Under the pieces are notes generated by a model. That model saw only the letters and a program-made list of their open reading frames with translations, did not search any database and was not told where the DNA came from. The translations under genes and the position numbers were made by a program. Below are positions 1 to 8,484 of a stretch of DNA of 57,854 nucleotides, in pieces (positions within the stretch are counted from its first letter, which is position 1; each line of letters opens with the position of its first letter). The DNA is from Planctomycetota bacterium (lineage in GTDB: Bacteria > Planctomycetota > Planctomycetia > Pirellulales > JADFKK01), in the NCBI GenBank assembly GCA_022564995.1, contig JADFKK010000008.1, forward strand, positions 1 to 57,854. Direction: 5' to 3'.

Positions 1-1551
1 CCCGTGTGGATTATGCCGCTGGCGCGACTCGTCGAAAACTTCGATTTCAGCGTCACGGAGTTCGACGTTGTGATTATTGATGAAGCCAGTCAATGCGACG
101 TAATGGGCCTGCTTGCCTTTGCGCTGGCGAAGGAAATCGTAATCGTGGGCGATCACGAGCAGGTCAGTCCGTTAGCCGTGGGGCAAAAGCAGAGCATCAT
201 TGATGGTCTTATCAAACTTCACCTGGAAGGTATTCCGAACAGCGTCCTCTATGATGGCCTCATGTCCGTCTACGATTTGGCCCGCACGTCTTTCGGCGGC
301 GTCATCTGTCTACACGAGCATTTCCGTTGCGTGTCAGACATCATTCAGTTCAGTAACCACCTTTCTTACAACGGGACCATTCGGCCGCTGCGCGACGATT
401 CCTCGGCGCCCGTCACGCCGCATGTTATTGCCCATCGCGTGGAGGCAACATCGCGCGAAGGCAAAGTCAACAGAGAAGAAGCCCTCGTCGTCGCGTCGCT
501 CGTCGCGACGGCGATTGAAACCAGCGATTACGATGGTCACACATTCGGCGTTATTTCCCTCGTCGGATCGGAGCAGGCGATTGAAATCGAACGACTCTTG
601 TTGCAGCATTTGACGCCCGAGGACTTCGACAATCGCCGAATCGTCTGTGGCAATTCGGCACAATTCCAGGGAGACGAGCGCGATGTGATGTTTTTGTCGA
701 TGGTCGACACGCCAACGGGGACACCGCTGCGCCTTCGCCAAGAGTCGCGATTTCAACAACGCATGAACGTAGCGGCGAGCCGCGCTCGGAATCAAATGTG
801 GGTCGTCTACTCCCTTAGTCCCCAAACCGACTTGAAGCCGGGAGACCTGCGCCGCCGGCTCATCGAACATGCGCTAGATCCCAAGGCGGTCAGTCGAGAG
901 TTGGAACAGAAGGAAGAACTCGTTGAGTCCGAATTCGAGCGTCAAGTGATGGAACGCCTGGTTCTCAAACGGTTTCAAGTGACGCCCCAGTGGCGGGTCG
1001 GACAGTATCGAATCGACTTGGTCGTCGAGGACAACCGCAAACGACTCGCCATCGAGTGCGATGGTGACCGTTTTCATCCCATCGAGCGCCTGCCAGACGA
1101 CATGGCGCGGCAAGCCGTGCTGGAGCGGCTGGGATGGACGTTTATCCGGCTGCGCGGCTCGGAGTTCTTTCGAGCGCCCGACACGACGATGGAACGCGTC
1201 TTCAAAAAACTGCGTCGCATGGACATCCATCCTCGCGCTGATGACACCGACGTCCTCGAATCCTCAAGCACGTCAGGCGTCGTCGATGATGTTATTCGGC
1301 GCGCCGCCGAGATTCGCGCTGAGTGGGTGGCGGAAGAATCGACCGAAACACCGCCGGTCGACAACGAGTCGTCTATTGCAGAAGATAAAACTGCAAACGA
1401 TCGGTCCGACCGCGAATCTGTCGGCGAGGCCACTGAAACGGAGTTACTACGATATCAGGAGTACCACGCGGATATGGAAAGCGCCGGTTTGCCTCCCCGC
1501 GCGCTTGCCGAATGGCTGAGTCGATATCGAGAGAAAGTAATCGAGGATTAG
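1..1551 (+). CDS. Superfamily 1 DNA/RNA helicase with C-terminal Vsr/DUF559-like nuclease domain (5' truncated)
   Basis: The gene runs in from the left edge, so its Walker A region is missing. What is present is the second half of an SF1 (Upf1/Dna2-like) helicase: the Walker B motif DEASQCD at about residue 27, VGDHEQVSP (motif III) at 50, the FRC segment near 106, FQGDER (motif V) near 224 and AASRAR (motif VI) near 258. Residues 310-400 form a second domain with YRIDLVVED followed by [10 protein letters not shown], the D...E-x-D layout of the DUF559/Vsr restriction-endonuclease fold. The last 110 residues are acidic and low in complexity. Helicases of this architecture occur in DNA repair and phage-defence settings; which applies here cannot be told from the fragment. 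A small unknown gene converges on it. Confidence 0.85.
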   Translation, partial: PVWIMPLARLVENFDFSVTEFDVVIIDEASQCDVMGLLAFALAKEIVIVGDHEQVSPLAVGQKQSIIDGLIKLHLEGIPNSVLYDGLMSVYDLARTSFGGVICLHEHFRCVSDIIQFSNHLSYNGTIRPLRDDSSAPVTPHVIAHRVEATSREGKVNREEALVVASLVATAIETSDYDGHTFGVISLVGSEQAIEIERLLLQHLTPEDFDNRRIVCGNSAQFQGDERDVMFLSMVDTPTGTPLRLRQESRFQQRMNVAASRARNQMWVVYSLSPQTDLKPGDLRRRLIEHALDPKAVSRELEQKEELVESEFERQVMERLVLKRFQVTPQWRVGQYRIDLVVEDNRKRLAIECDGDRFHPIERLPDDMARQAVLERLGWTFIRLRGSEFFRAPDTTMERVFKKLRRMDIHPRADDTDVLESSSTSGVVDDVIRRAAEIRAEWVAEESTETPPVDNESSIAEDKTANDRSDRESVGEATETELLRYQEYHADMESAGLPPRALAEWLSRYREKVIED

Positions 1552-1587
1552 CCTATAGTATAAACGATCGACCAATACGCAAGACCG

Positions 1588-1854
1588 TCACTCCCCTCTG
1601 CGTTTCAGCGCGTCATGGTTGTCCTTGGCGAACCGCCGAATGTCCTCAGCGAAATCCAGCAGGCGCTCCCACTGCTCAACGTAAAGCGTGACCGGAAAAC
1701 GCTGTACGCCGTAAACACTAATCCCTCCGGCTTTTCCAACCCTACAATATAACGAACTGCGCTTCTCTCGCTCAAACTTCTCAAGAAGTTTGTCGGCCTC
1801 GTCTTCGGTAAGTTCGCCGCCCGCAAGTTTACTCAGAATCTCCTTTCGGTCCAC
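1588..1854 (-). CDS. Small conserved-looking hypothetical protein with SHOCT-like N-terminus
   Basis: The 88-residue protein starts at GTG with an AAAGGAG ribosome-binding site six bases upstream, which supports the start. The N-terminus (EILSKLAGGELTEDEADKLL) resembles the short helical SHOCT-like segment that begins many planctomycete and Firmicute regulatory proteins (established pattern). The remainder, with YCRVGKAGGISVYGVQ and a C-terminal helix LLDFAEDIRRFAKDN, is not recognised. There is no signal peptide or membrane segment. It is convergent with the helicase and stands alone. The function is unknown. Confidence 0.6.
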   Translation of the reverse strand: MDRKEILSKLAGGELTEDEADKLLEKFEREKRSSLYCRVGKAGGISVYGVQRFPVTLYVEQWERLLDFAEDIRRFAKDNHDALKRRGE

Positions 1855-2219
1855 GATTAGCTCCTTTGATAGTGCTGACTGACCTGGGATTCGTTCTGTA
1901 CGAAATTGGAGAGTAATGAGTGTAGCAGAGGAGTCATGGTCGAGTCACTTGGCCCCGGGTGCCGCGGCTCCGGGCCGTGTTGTGAACCGTCTTCGGTGTG
2001 TAGATTTGGGAAAATCCTGAGCGATTGGACCGAAAAACATCACGACGTCACGAATTTCGATTCAGACTACCGCCGACCGAGTCCCATGATTTGATTCTTC
2101 CGCTCCGATCGGGTCTAATGATGCGACTCCCGGTCCGACCGGCCGGTGGCGGTGTTCCATTGTTGTAATCCGCCCGTCGTACCGTCCCATTCACCGTTCT
2201 CTTTTTCGAGGTTAATGCC
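1855..2219. other. Intergenic region without a supported gene
   Basis: The 365 bases lie between the divergent small gene and the DUF3500 gene. A 62-codon reading frame at 1906-2094 has no ribosome-binding site and no recognisable content. The last 15 bases carry the GAGG site of the DUF3500 gene. Promoters for both flanking genes are expected here, but none could be assigned with confidence. Confidence 0.5.
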
Positions 2220-3263
2220 ATGAGTGAGTGCCCCGATTGTTCTCCGCGTCCCGCAGGCGTGAATCGCCGCGTGTTTCTGAAGACCGCTTCGGTCGCAGGT
2301 GTTGCCACGGTCACGGCCGGACCTTCTCTGTTCGCTGCCGAGGCCAAGAAGGTCCGTCAGCCCGAATCGGTCGTCAAGGTGCTTTTCGACACCCTGAGCG
2401 ACAAACAAAAAGGCCTGATTTGTCACGGCTGGGACTACACCGAAGATGCCCGTGGGCTGCTTCGCACGCGCGTATCGAATAACTGGCACATCAACAAGCA
2501 CGTCATCAACAGCAGCTTTTACACCAAAGAACAACAGCATCTCATCCGCGAGATTTTCGAGGGCATCATTCATCCCGATTGGCACGCCAAGGTCGACAAG
2601 CAATTGAAAGACGACGCCGGCGGTTTCGGCGAACAACAGAATATCGCCATTTTCGGCAAGCCGGGCGACGGGAAGTTCGAGCTGGTGATGACCGGCCGCC
2701 ACATGACGCTGCGCTGCGACGGCAACTCGGCTGACCACGTCGCCTTCGGCGGGCCGATCTTCTACGGCCACGCGCCCGACTTCAACGAAGAGGTCGGCCA
2801 TCCGACCAATGTCTATTGGCACCAGGCGTTGGCGGCCAACAAAGTCTATGCGATGCTCGACGGAAAGCAGCGCAAGACCGCATTGGTCGAGCGCGCCCCG
2901 CGCGAGCAGTCGGTGGCCTTCAAGGGCAAGGACGGCAAGTTCACCGGCATCGCGGTCTCCGACATGTCCAACGACCAACGCGAGCAGGTGCAAAAGACGC
3001 TCAAGACGCTGCTCGCGCCGTATCGCCAAAGCGATCGCGACGAGGCGCTGAAATGCCTCAAGACGCAGGGCGGCTTGGACAAGTGCCACCTGACGTTTTA
3101 CAAGAAGAACGCCCGCGGCCAGAACGCCGACATCGGCAACAACCAAATCTGGGACATGTGGCGGCTGGAAGGCCCGTCGTTCGTCTGGCACTTCCGCGGC
3201 TTCCCGCACGTCCACGTGTGGGTCAACATCGCGGCCGACGCGTCGGTCAAGACGAACGCGTAA
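2220..3263 (+). CDS. Tat-exported DUF3500-family protein
   Basis: The 347-residue protein begins with a twin-arginine signal (NRRVFLKTASVAGVATVTAG, ending near AEA at 42), so it should be exported folded. The body matches the DUF3500 family by its opening LFDTLSDKQKGLICHGWD, the DVYWHQALAANK-type segment (seen as NVYWHQALAANKVYAMLDG), and the conserved His/Trp end FVWHFRGFPHVHVWVNI. Family members have no established reaction; the clustered histidines at the C-terminus suggest metal or cofactor binding (inference). A GAGG ribosome-binding site lies eight bases before the ATG. It is monocistronic, with a toxin-antitoxin pair converging on it. Confidence 0.85.
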   Translation: MSECPDCSPRPAGVNRRVFLKTASVAGVATVTAGPSLFAAEAKKVRQPESVVKVLFDTLSDKQKGLICHGWDYTEDARGLLRTRVSNNWHINKHVINSSFYTKEQQHLIREIFEGIIHPDWHAKVDKQLKDDAGGFGEQQNIAIFGKPGDGKFELVMTGRHMTLRCDGNSADHVAFGGPIFYGHAPDFNEEVGHPTNVYWHQALAANKVYAMLDGKQRKTALVERAPREQSVAFKGKDGKFTGIAVSDMSNDQREQVQKTLKTLLAPYRQSDRDEALKCLKTQGGLDKCHLTFYKKNARGQNADIGNNQIWDMWRLEGPSFVWHFRGFPHVHVWVNIAADASVKTNA

Positions 3264-3265
3264 CA

Positions 3266-3652
3266 TCACCAGACTTGAGCCACACCATATGCCTGGATTT
3301 CCTTGTCCTTGCTAACGATGGTCAACCCTTCATCTTGCGCTTGAGCGACCAATACCCGGTCGAACGGGTCGCGGTGATGAAAAGGAAGCTGCTGAAGAAC
3401 TGCCAGATGGGACACGGTAAGCGCCAGCAATGTCGAATCCGTTTCCGTCAGAACGCGAGCCGCAAGCTCAGCAAATGGAAGTTGCAGGTCGAGTTTACCG
3501 AGGCTCGACTTGATGGACATTTCCCAAAAACTTGCGACGCTTATCAGCTTTTCATTGGAAGCCGACTCAATCGCACTTCGTGCGTTGTTGCTTAGCTTCG
3601 CATCGCCTGTAAAAAACCAAAGAAAACAATGCGTGTCCAGAAGGATTTTCAC
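3266..3652 (-). CDS. vapC: PIN-domain toxin, VapC type
   Basis: This 128-residue protein is a complete PIN-domain ribonuclease of the kind found in type II toxin-antitoxin systems. It shows LLDTHCFLW at residues 4-12 with the first catalytic Asp, SFWEMSIK near 43 with the catalytic Glu, and HRDPFDRVLVAQA near 93 with the further acidic residues. VapC proteins cleave tRNA or rRNA when their antitoxin is lost (family knowledge). It starts at GTG inside a GTGA overlap with the antitoxin stop, so the two are translationally coupled. Its stop codon lies three bases past the stop of the convergent DUF3500 gene. Confidence 0.85.
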   Translation of the reverse strand: MKILLDTHCFLWFFTGDAKLSNNARSAIESASNEKLISVASFWEMSIKSSLGKLDLQLPFAELAARVLTETDSTLLALTVSHLAVLQQLPFHHRDPFDRVLVAQAQDEGLTIVSKDKEIQAYGVAQVW

Positions 3653-3888
3653 TGCATGAAGTCCTGGAAATCAGGTAGCGGGGCGTCAAAATCGTCGGCC
3701 ATGGTAAGCAACCCCTTCCCACTTCCAAATCGGGCTTTTCGCTCAGTCGTTTCGACAACAGCCGCATAGGAGCCTAGTATTTCGCTAAGCAACTCCGACC
3801 AGGGTTTCCCCGTCCGCTCGGAAAGCTCGACGAGCTTTGAACGCTGCTGGGCAGACAGTTCGATTTGTGAATTCGGGTCGGTAGCCAT
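3649..3888 (-). CDS. Antitoxin partner of the PIN toxin (DUF2281/VapB-like)
   Basis: The 79-residue protein lies directly upstream of the PIN toxin and overlaps it by four bases (GTGA). Residues 12-45 look like a short DNA-binding helix pair (QRSKLVELSERTGKPWSELL). The tail GKGLLTMADDFDAPLPDFQD is the characteristic toxin-binding end of DUF2281-type antitoxins. It would repress its own promoter and neutralise the PIN protein. The start ATG at 3888 is the only good candidate. The gene context makes the assignment firm even though the protein is short. Confidence 0.8.
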   Translation of the reverse strand: MATDPNSQIELSAQQRSKLVELSERTGKPWSELLSEILGSYAAVVETTERKARFGSGKGLLTMADDFDAPLPDFQDFMQ

Positions 3889-4205
3889 GCTCTTATTCTA
3901 CCGCAATCTAATCAAGCGGTCCAATGAGACTTCAAAGCAGCCACGCGGAATGGCGGCTCCACGGGGCCGAAACGGCCTCGCCACTCGCCTAGGCACCGGG
4001 GTCGTGACGAGCGAACGGCGATTGCCAATCGTCGGTGGTTTCGTCGGCCGCTCGACGGGCGCGACCAACGGTCGCGGCTTTATGGGTGGCGGGGGCGGCA
4101 CATTCCTCACGGGCCGCAGAATCGGAATTCGCTGGCTTGCTGTGCGCGCCGGCGCGACGTATCTATTCATGGGTCTATTCATGGGGCCGGCACGGGAGAT
4201 CAGCA
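3889..4205. other. Intergenic region with a dispersed hairpin, no supported gene
   Basis: The region holds proline/arginine-rich open frames on both strands, but none has a ribosome-binding site or family features. A copy of the CGCGACC...GGTCGCG hairpin sits at 4060-4076. A 12-base direct duplication of TCTATTCATGGG occurs near 4160-4183. The end carries the GGGAG site of the PilZ gene. Confidence 0.5.
4056..4080. repeat. Short palindromic repeat, family A copy 1 (CGCGACC hairpin)
   Basis: CGCGACC (4060-4066) pairs with GGTCGCG (4070-4076) and is followed by GGCTTTA. The same core with the same flank occurs at 8448-8472 between the hisF-like and hisH-like genes. Two copies with shared flanks mark a dispersed REP-like element. 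Confidence 0.7.
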
Positions 4206-4586
4206 ATGCAACCCACGGGCAGCTTGGACGGCGATTTTTTCTCGCTTGTGCATGACCTGCTGCGCGATCAGCAGGAGGCCGCTACGGATGAACGTCGCGA
4301 CCATGACCGCCGGCAATACACCTGCCTGCAATTGGTGGCGTCGTACATTCCGGGCCAACCCTTGCAGCCGGGCGATTTCGACAAGCGATTTTTCGACGAT
4401 CTGTCCGAGACCGGATTCGCTTATTTCACCCCCCATCCGCCCGAAACGCGGCAAGTCGCCGTCGCCCTGGGTGTGGCTCCGTTTACGTTTCTCACCGCCG
4501 ACGTCGTCAATCAGGCTCTCTCTGACGGGCCAGAGGGCAGGCAATATCGCATCGGCTGCCACTTCACCGGACGGCTCGACGGGTAA
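4206..4586 (+). CDS. PilZ-domain protein (probable c-di-GMP receptor)
   Basis: The chosen ATG gives 126 residues and has GGGAG nine bases upstream; the open frame extends further up to 4035, but without family similarity. Residues 29-36 (RRDHDRRQ) provide the arginines of the PilZ RxxxR signature. FDDLSETGFAY near 61-71 fits the second signature, [D/N]xSxxG. RIGCHFTG near the end is the typical closing strand. PilZ domains bind cyclic di-GMP and couple it to motility, polysaccharide synthesis or transcription (family knowledge). No extra domain is present, so it is a stand-alone adaptor. It is followed by an imperfect hairpin repeat. Confidence 0.65.
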   Translation: MQPTGSLDGDFFSLVHDLLRDQQEAATDERRDHDRRQYTCLQLVASYIPGQPLQPGDFDKRFFDDLSETGFAYFTPHPPETRQVAVALGVAPFTFLTADVVNQALSDGPEGRQYRIGCHFTGRLDG

Positions 4587-4592
4587 CGCATA

Positions 4593-4644
4593 GTCGTTGT
4601 TCGCTCCGCGAACGATACGCTCGGCTCGCCAAGCGAACCACGAC
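4593..4644. repeat. Palindromic repeat, family B degraded copy
   Basis: The left arm, 22 bases at 4593-4614, is identical to the left arm of the perfect hairpin at 10461-10512. The right arm (to about 4644) is diverged and pairs only in part. It lies seven bases after the PilZ stop. Confidence 0.75.
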
Positions 4645-4711
4645 CTACCCTTCTCTGGGCCGGCCAGTGTGCAATAATAACCTACGTCGTCTTCGAGACT
4701 AAGAGCTAGGG

Positions 4712-4747
4712 TTACTCGTCTCTTCCTCGCTCACGCTTCGGGTTACC
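4712..4747. repeat. Dispersed repeat, family C copy 1 (encodes TRSVSEE on the minus strand)
   Basis: CCTCGCTCACGCTTCGGGTTAC recurs with small changes at 6306-6328. Read on the minus strand it gives the peptide MVTRSVSEE, a spurious peptide familiar from misannotated planctomycete ORFs. It is treated here as an intergenic repeat and not as coding. Confidence 0.6.
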
Positions 4748-4767
4748 ATGAAGCGAAGGATGTTGGC

Positions 4768-6207
4768 ATGATACGTCTCCGCACATTCGCGGCAAGTCTG
4801 TTTCTGGCGGCTTCGGCGCTGCTGCCCGCCGTGTCCGTCTCGGCCCAAACGGTCGCCGCTCCGGCCGGCGATGACCAACACGATCGCGTGGAAGTCGTTC
4901 GCCTGAAAAGCGGCAAGGTGCTTCGCGGGCTGATCGAATCGCGGACGAAGACCCATCTCGATTTCATCGAATTCTTTCGCCCCCTGGGCAAGCCGATGTT
5001 CGCCGTGGCAAGGCGGATCGAACGGCGCCACATCGCGCGCGAAGAGACGCTTTCCGAAGATCAACGGGCCGCCCTCGTGCGGCAGGCCAGCCGCTTTCGA
5101 AATCGTGCGCGGATCGAACAGGGGCGCATGGAGTCGATCTCGCTGGCCAGAAGCGAAGTCGACGGCGTGACTCACTGGACCTATCGGCCTCTCGGCCAGC
5201 GGCCGTTCTTTACCCTGCGCAGCTCGATGGACGAACAGATGACGCGCCGGGCGATCGTGCGGATCGAGCAGATTTTCACCGCCTATCGCCGACTGATGCC
5301 TCCGCGTGCGGCGCCACGGAAACAACTCCAGATGGTGTTGTTCGGATCGATGCAGGAATACCGCGACTTCCTCGGCAGCAGACAGCTCGACATCGATCAC
5401 CCCGCTTTCTACTCAACCCGACGGAATCTTATCGCCGCCGGAAGCCAACTCGACGGCTTGCGCAGCGTGCTACAGAAATCGCAAGCCAAGCAGACCGCTA
5501 TTTTGCAAGAAATCGAGCGGATGAAAAAAACGTCCGCCAAGACGCTCCGGCAACTCAATGCGGAACTAAAGAAGCGGGGCGTAGACACTGAAACCCGCAA
5601 GCTGATCGTCGGCGAGCGCCGCCAGAGAGTCGAAACCGAGCTGCAACGTCTGCGGAAACAAGCCCGAGCGAACGATCGACACAACGCGGCCAAGTTCGAT
5701 ACGGTCACGGCGCGGATGTTCACCCGGCTGTATCACGAGGCGTTTCACGCTTACCTGGAAAACTACGTTTATCCGGGCGAACAACACGATGTGCCGCGGT
5801 GGCTCAACGAAGGCATGGCGCAGGTCTTTGAACAAGGCCAGCTCGACGACGGCATGTTGCGCATCGACGCTCCCAATCGCCAGGCCCTCGTGAAGTTACA
5901 GGCCTTGCTACGGAGCAATCGGGCGACGTCGCTGGCCGATGTGCTTTCGGCCAAGCAATCGGCTTTTTTGGTCACACACACCAGAGGGACCGGCTCCCGC
6001 GAGCACTATCTGATTTCGTGGGGCCTGACCTATTATCTCACCTTCGACCGCCCGCTGCTCAGCCGCGAGGCGATCGACCGCTACACCCGCCCCGAGGCCG
6101 CAAAAACGCCTCCCGTGGCCCGCTTCGAGCGGTTGGTCGGCATGTCGCTCAAGCAATTTGAGCAAGATTGGCGCAAAGCGATGCTCGCCAAGCTGCCTCA
6201 GCGATAA
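4768..6207 (+). CDS. Exported DUF1570 putative zinc metallopeptidase
   Basis: The 479-residue protein starts with a Sec signal peptide (hydrophobic run 8-24, cleavage near VSAQ). Residues 38-90 form a small beta domain seen before DUF1570 in planctomycetes. Residues 215-292 are strongly charged and predicted to form a coiled coil. The DUF1570 core follows: HEAFH at 323-327 is an HExxH zinc site, and WLNEGMAQ supplies Glu348, the expected third ligand of a gluzincin. A later LISWGLTYYL resembles the closing helix of such peptidases. The family is not experimentally characterised to my knowledge; peptidase activity is inferred from the intact zinc site. It stands alone between two repeat elements. 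Confidence 0.8.
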   Translation: MIRLRTFAASLFLAASALLPAVSVSAQTVAAPAGDDQHDRVEVVRLKSGKVLRGLIESRTKTHLDFIEFFRPLGKPMFAVARRIERRHIAREETLSEDQRAALVRQASRFRNRARIEQGRMESISLARSEVDGVTHWTYRPLGQRPFFTLRSSMDEQMTRRAIVRIEQIFTAYRRLMPPRAAPRKQLQMVLFGSMQEYRDFLGSRQLDIDHPAFYSTRRNLIAAGSQLDGLRSVLQKSQAKQTAILQEIERMKKTSAKTLRQLNAELKKRGVDTETRKLIVGERRQRVETELQRLRKQARANDRHNAAKFDTVTARMFTRLYHEAFHAYLENYVYPGEQHDVPRWLNEGMAQVFEQGQLDDGMLRIDAPNRQALVKLQALLRSNRATSLADVLSAKQSAFLVTHTRGTGSREHYLISWGLTYYLTFDRPLLSREAIDRYTRPEAAKTPPVARFERLVGMSLKQFEQDWRKAMLAKLPQR

Positions 6208-6261
6208 GCCGTAGGCTTGAGGCTCTCGTGCGCCAAAAATTCGGGCCGAGTGGCTCAGATC

Positions 6262-6328
6262 GTAGCCCGAAGCGTAAGCTAGGAATGCGGCGGCTTCAGG
6301 CTTCGTCCTCGCTCACGCGTCGGGTTAT
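6262..6328. repeat. Inverted pair of the family C repeat
   Basis: AGCCCGAAGCGTAAGCTAGG at 6263-6282 is an imperfect reverse complement of CCTCGCTCACGCGTCGGGTT at 6307-6326, so the two can form a long hairpin. The right arm matches the single copy at 4712-4747. It occupies the gap before the nonulosonate synthase gene and may end transcription from the DUF1570 gene (inference). Confidence 0.6.
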
Positions 6329-6479
6329 GTTTCTCTGTGTCGATCCCAAATCTACGACTTGACGCAGTGCTAGCACCGCTTGCGAAGGCGGCCGAGGCGG
6401 ACTGATCTTGTCCTGCGGGCCACCGATCGCTAGAGTTCGCGGCCGATTCTTCCCTTAAAACGGACTTCCAGCGGACGCG

Positions 6480-7583
6480 ATGCGCAACAGCATGACGGAG
6501 CAGACTTGTATCATCGCCGAGGCGGGAGTGAACCATAACGGCTCGCTCCAGACTGCCAAGCGGCTGGTCGACGTGGCGGCCGAGGCTGGGGCCGATGTGG
6601 TCAAGTTTCAGTCGTTTCGGGCCGATCGTCTGGCCACCGAAGACGCGCCGAAGGCCGATTATCAACGCGACACGACCGACGCGGCTGAATCGCAAATCGA
6701 CATGCTGCGCCGGCTGGAGCTTTCCGAAGCCCACCATTTTGAACTGATCGAACACTGCCGCAGCCGCGGCCTGGAATTTCTTTCCACTCCATTTGATATC
6801 GAAAGTGCCCGGCTGCTGGTCGGTCCGCTGAACGTCCAGCGGGTGAAAATTGCCTCGGGCGAATTGACCAATGCGCCGCTGCTGCTAGAAATCGCCCGTA
6901 GCGGAAAGCCGGTGCTGCTCTCGACCGGGATGGCCACGCTAGGCGAAATTGAACAAGCCCTCGGTGTGCTGGCCTTTGGGTATACGCGGCTCACCGAGCC
7001 GGCATCCGCCGTGCCAGCCTCAACGGGGGCGTTCATGCTGGCTTACGGCAGCGAGGAAGGCCAACGCATATTGAAGCAAAACGTCGTGGTGCTGCACTGC
7101 ACGACCGAGTATCCGACGCCTTACGACGAGGTGAACCTGAGGGCCATGGACACGCTCGCCGCGGCGTTTGGGCTGCCGGTTGGATTGTCGGATCACACGC
7201 TGGGCATTGCCGTTGCCGTAGCGGCGGTTGCCCGCGGCGCGACCGTGATTGAGAAGCACTTTACGCTCGATCGCAACATGCCGGGCCCCGATCACAAGGC
7301 CTCGGTCGAGCCGGAGGAGCTAAAACAATTGGTGCAGGCGGTGCGCCAGGTCGAAGCGGCCCTCGGCTCGCCGCACAAAAGCCCCACGCCCTCGGAACGT
7401 CGTAACATGCCCGTCGCCCGCAAGAGCCTGGTCGCGGCCCGCGATGTTAAGACCGGCGAGACGTTCACCGCGCAGAACCTTACCGTTAAACGACCCGGCA
7501 CCGGCATTTCGCCGATGCGGTATTTTCAGTATTTGGGGACGAAGGCCGATCGCGAGTATCGGGCCGAGGAGTTATTAAGTTAG
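6480..7583 (+). CDS. neuB: N-acetylneuraminate/legionaminate synthase family (NeuB/LegI-like)
   Basis: NeuB enzymes condense phosphoenolpyruvate with a 6-deoxy or N-acyl hexose to make a nine-carbon nonulosonic acid. The 367-residue protein has the full set of signatures: EAGVNHNG near residues 14-21, VKFQSF near 41, TPFDIES near 102, KIASGEL near 122, the catalytic-site GLSDHT near 240, and EKHF near 259. Residues 305-367 are the C-terminal SAF (antifreeze-like) domain that closes over a neighbouring subunit's active site. A second ATG four codons on (6492) is nearer the usual family start; neither has a clear ribosome-binding site. The gene opens an operon: the next gene starts at GTG one base into its stop. 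The neighbours (HisF/HisH-like, WbpG-like, PtmE-like, CMP-synthetase) favour legionaminic or pseudaminic acid over plain sialic acid. Confidence 0.92.
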   Translation: MRNSMTEQTCIIAEAGVNHNGSLQTAKRLVDVAAEAGADVVKFQSFRADRLATEDAPKADYQRDTTDAAESQIDMLRRLELSEAHHFELIEHCRSRGLEFLSTPFDIESARLLVGPLNVQRVKIASGELTNAPLLLEIARSGKPVLLSTGMATLGEIEQALGVLAFGYTRLTEPASAVPASTGAFMLAYGSEEGQRILKQNVVVLHCTTEYPTPYDEVNLRAMDTLAAAFGLPVGLSDHTLGIAVAVAAVARGATVIEKHFTLDRNMPGPDHKASVEPEELKQLVQAVRQVEAALGSPHKSPTPSERRNMPVARKSLVAARDVKTGETFTAQNLTVKRPGTGISPMRYFQYLGTKADREYRAEELLS

Positions 7584-8434
7584 TGAACATTCGCGTCATA
7601 CCACGACTGGACATCAAGGGGCCGAACCTGGTGAAGGGGATTCACCTGGAAGGCTTTCGCGTGTTGGGCAAGCCCGACCGGTTCGCCCGTTACTATTACG
7701 AGAACGGCGCCGACGAGTTGTTTTACATGGACGCGGTGGCCAGTTTGTATGGCCGCAACAGCTTGGTCGAGATCATTCGACGCACGGCCCACGACGTGTG
7801 CATTCCGCTGACCGTCGGCGGTGGGCTGCGGAGTGTGGACGATATTCGCGAGGTGCTGCGGGCCGGGGCCGACAAGGTGGCGATCAACACGGCGGCCATC
7901 GCCCGACCGGAGCTGATTCGCGAGGCGTCGCGGATGTTCGGCTCCTCGACGATTGTCGTTTCGATCGAGGCAATTCGACACGCCGATGGCAGCTACGAGG
8001 CGTTTACCGATTGCGGGCGCGAATCGACCGGGGTCGATGCGCTGCAGTGGGCGATGCGCGCGGCTGAATTGGGAGCGGGCGAATTGGCGGTCACGTCGAT
8101 CAATCGCGAAGGAACCGGCAAGGGATTCGACTTGGAATTAACCCGGCGAATTTCCGAGTCGGTGTCGATTCCCGTAATCGCTTGCGGCGGAGCAGGCTGC
8201 GTGGCGGACGTGGGCGAGGTGGTGCTGGAGGGCAAGGCCGACGCCGTAAGCATCGCCTCGTGTTTGCATTACGATTTTATTCAGTCGCACGAAATGATCG
8301 ACGACGATTTTTCGGCCGAAGGAAACACCGAGTTCCTGCGTCGAGGGACCAGTTCCTCGAAGATATCGCCCTCGTCGCTGGCCGCGATTAAAGAGCATCT
8401 GAGTGAAAACGGAATTGCTTGTCGGATGAACTAA
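7583..8434 (+). CDS. HisF-like ammonia-partner protein of a sugar amidotransferase (WbpI/WbuZ type)
   Basis: The 283-residue TIM-barrel protein is a paralogue of imidazole glycerol phosphate synthase subunit HisF, but of the type found in surface-sugar loci. It opens with VIPRLDIKGPNLVKGI, and has FYMDAVASLYGRNS near 48, TVGGGLRS near 76 and NTAAIARP near 99. No hisA, hisB or other histidine gene is near. In O-antigen and flagellin-sugar clusters, HisF2/HisH2 pairs supply ammonia to a WbpG/PseA-type enzyme that turns an acetamido group into acetamidino (family knowledge). The start is GTG in TAGTG, overlapping the stop of the synthase gene by one base. The C-terminal 30 residues are a tail beyond the usual barrel. 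Confidence 0.88.
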   Translation: MNIRVIPRLDIKGPNLVKGIHLEGFRVLGKPDRFARYYYENGADELFYMDAVASLYGRNSLVEIIRRTAHDVCIPLTVGGGLRSVDDIREVLRAGADKVAINTAAIARPELIREASRMFGSSTIVVSIEAIRHADGSYEAFTDCGRESTGVDALQWAMRAAELGAGELAVTSINREGTGKGFDLELTRRISESVSIPVIACGGAGCVADVGEVVLEGKADAVSIASCLHYDFIQSHEMIDDDFSAEGNTEFLRRGTSSSKISPSSLAAIKEHLSENGIACRMN

Positions 8435-8447
8435 AGGACGCGGCGAA

Positions 8448-8472
8448 GGGCGCGACCACTGGTCGCGGCTTT
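8448..8472. repeat. Palindromic repeat, family A copy 2, between the hisF-like and hisH-like genes
   Basis: CGCGACCA (8451-8458) and TGGTCGCG (8460-8467) are a near-continuous palindrome, followed by GCTTTA as in copy 1 at 4056-4080. It fills the 50-base gap between two genes whose products should act as a complex. An alternative upstream start for the hisH-like frame (8419) would translate the repeat; the usual family start argues against that. Confidence 0.7.
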
Positions 8473-8484
8473 ACAAGAAATAGA

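Noticed and set aside
1906..2094. 62-codon gene upstream of the DUF3500 gene
   Set aside because: No ribosome-binding site, unusual composition and no recognisable content.
2115..3269. Minus-strand frame of 384 codons over the DUF3500 gene
   Set aside because: A shadow of the plus-strand gene caused by GC-rich third positions; it also runs into the intergenic region with no family match.
8419..8484. Upstream start for the hisH-like gene at 8419
   Set aside because: The extra 22 codons translate the dispersed palindrome (ATTGRGF-type peptide) and precede the normal family N-terminus.
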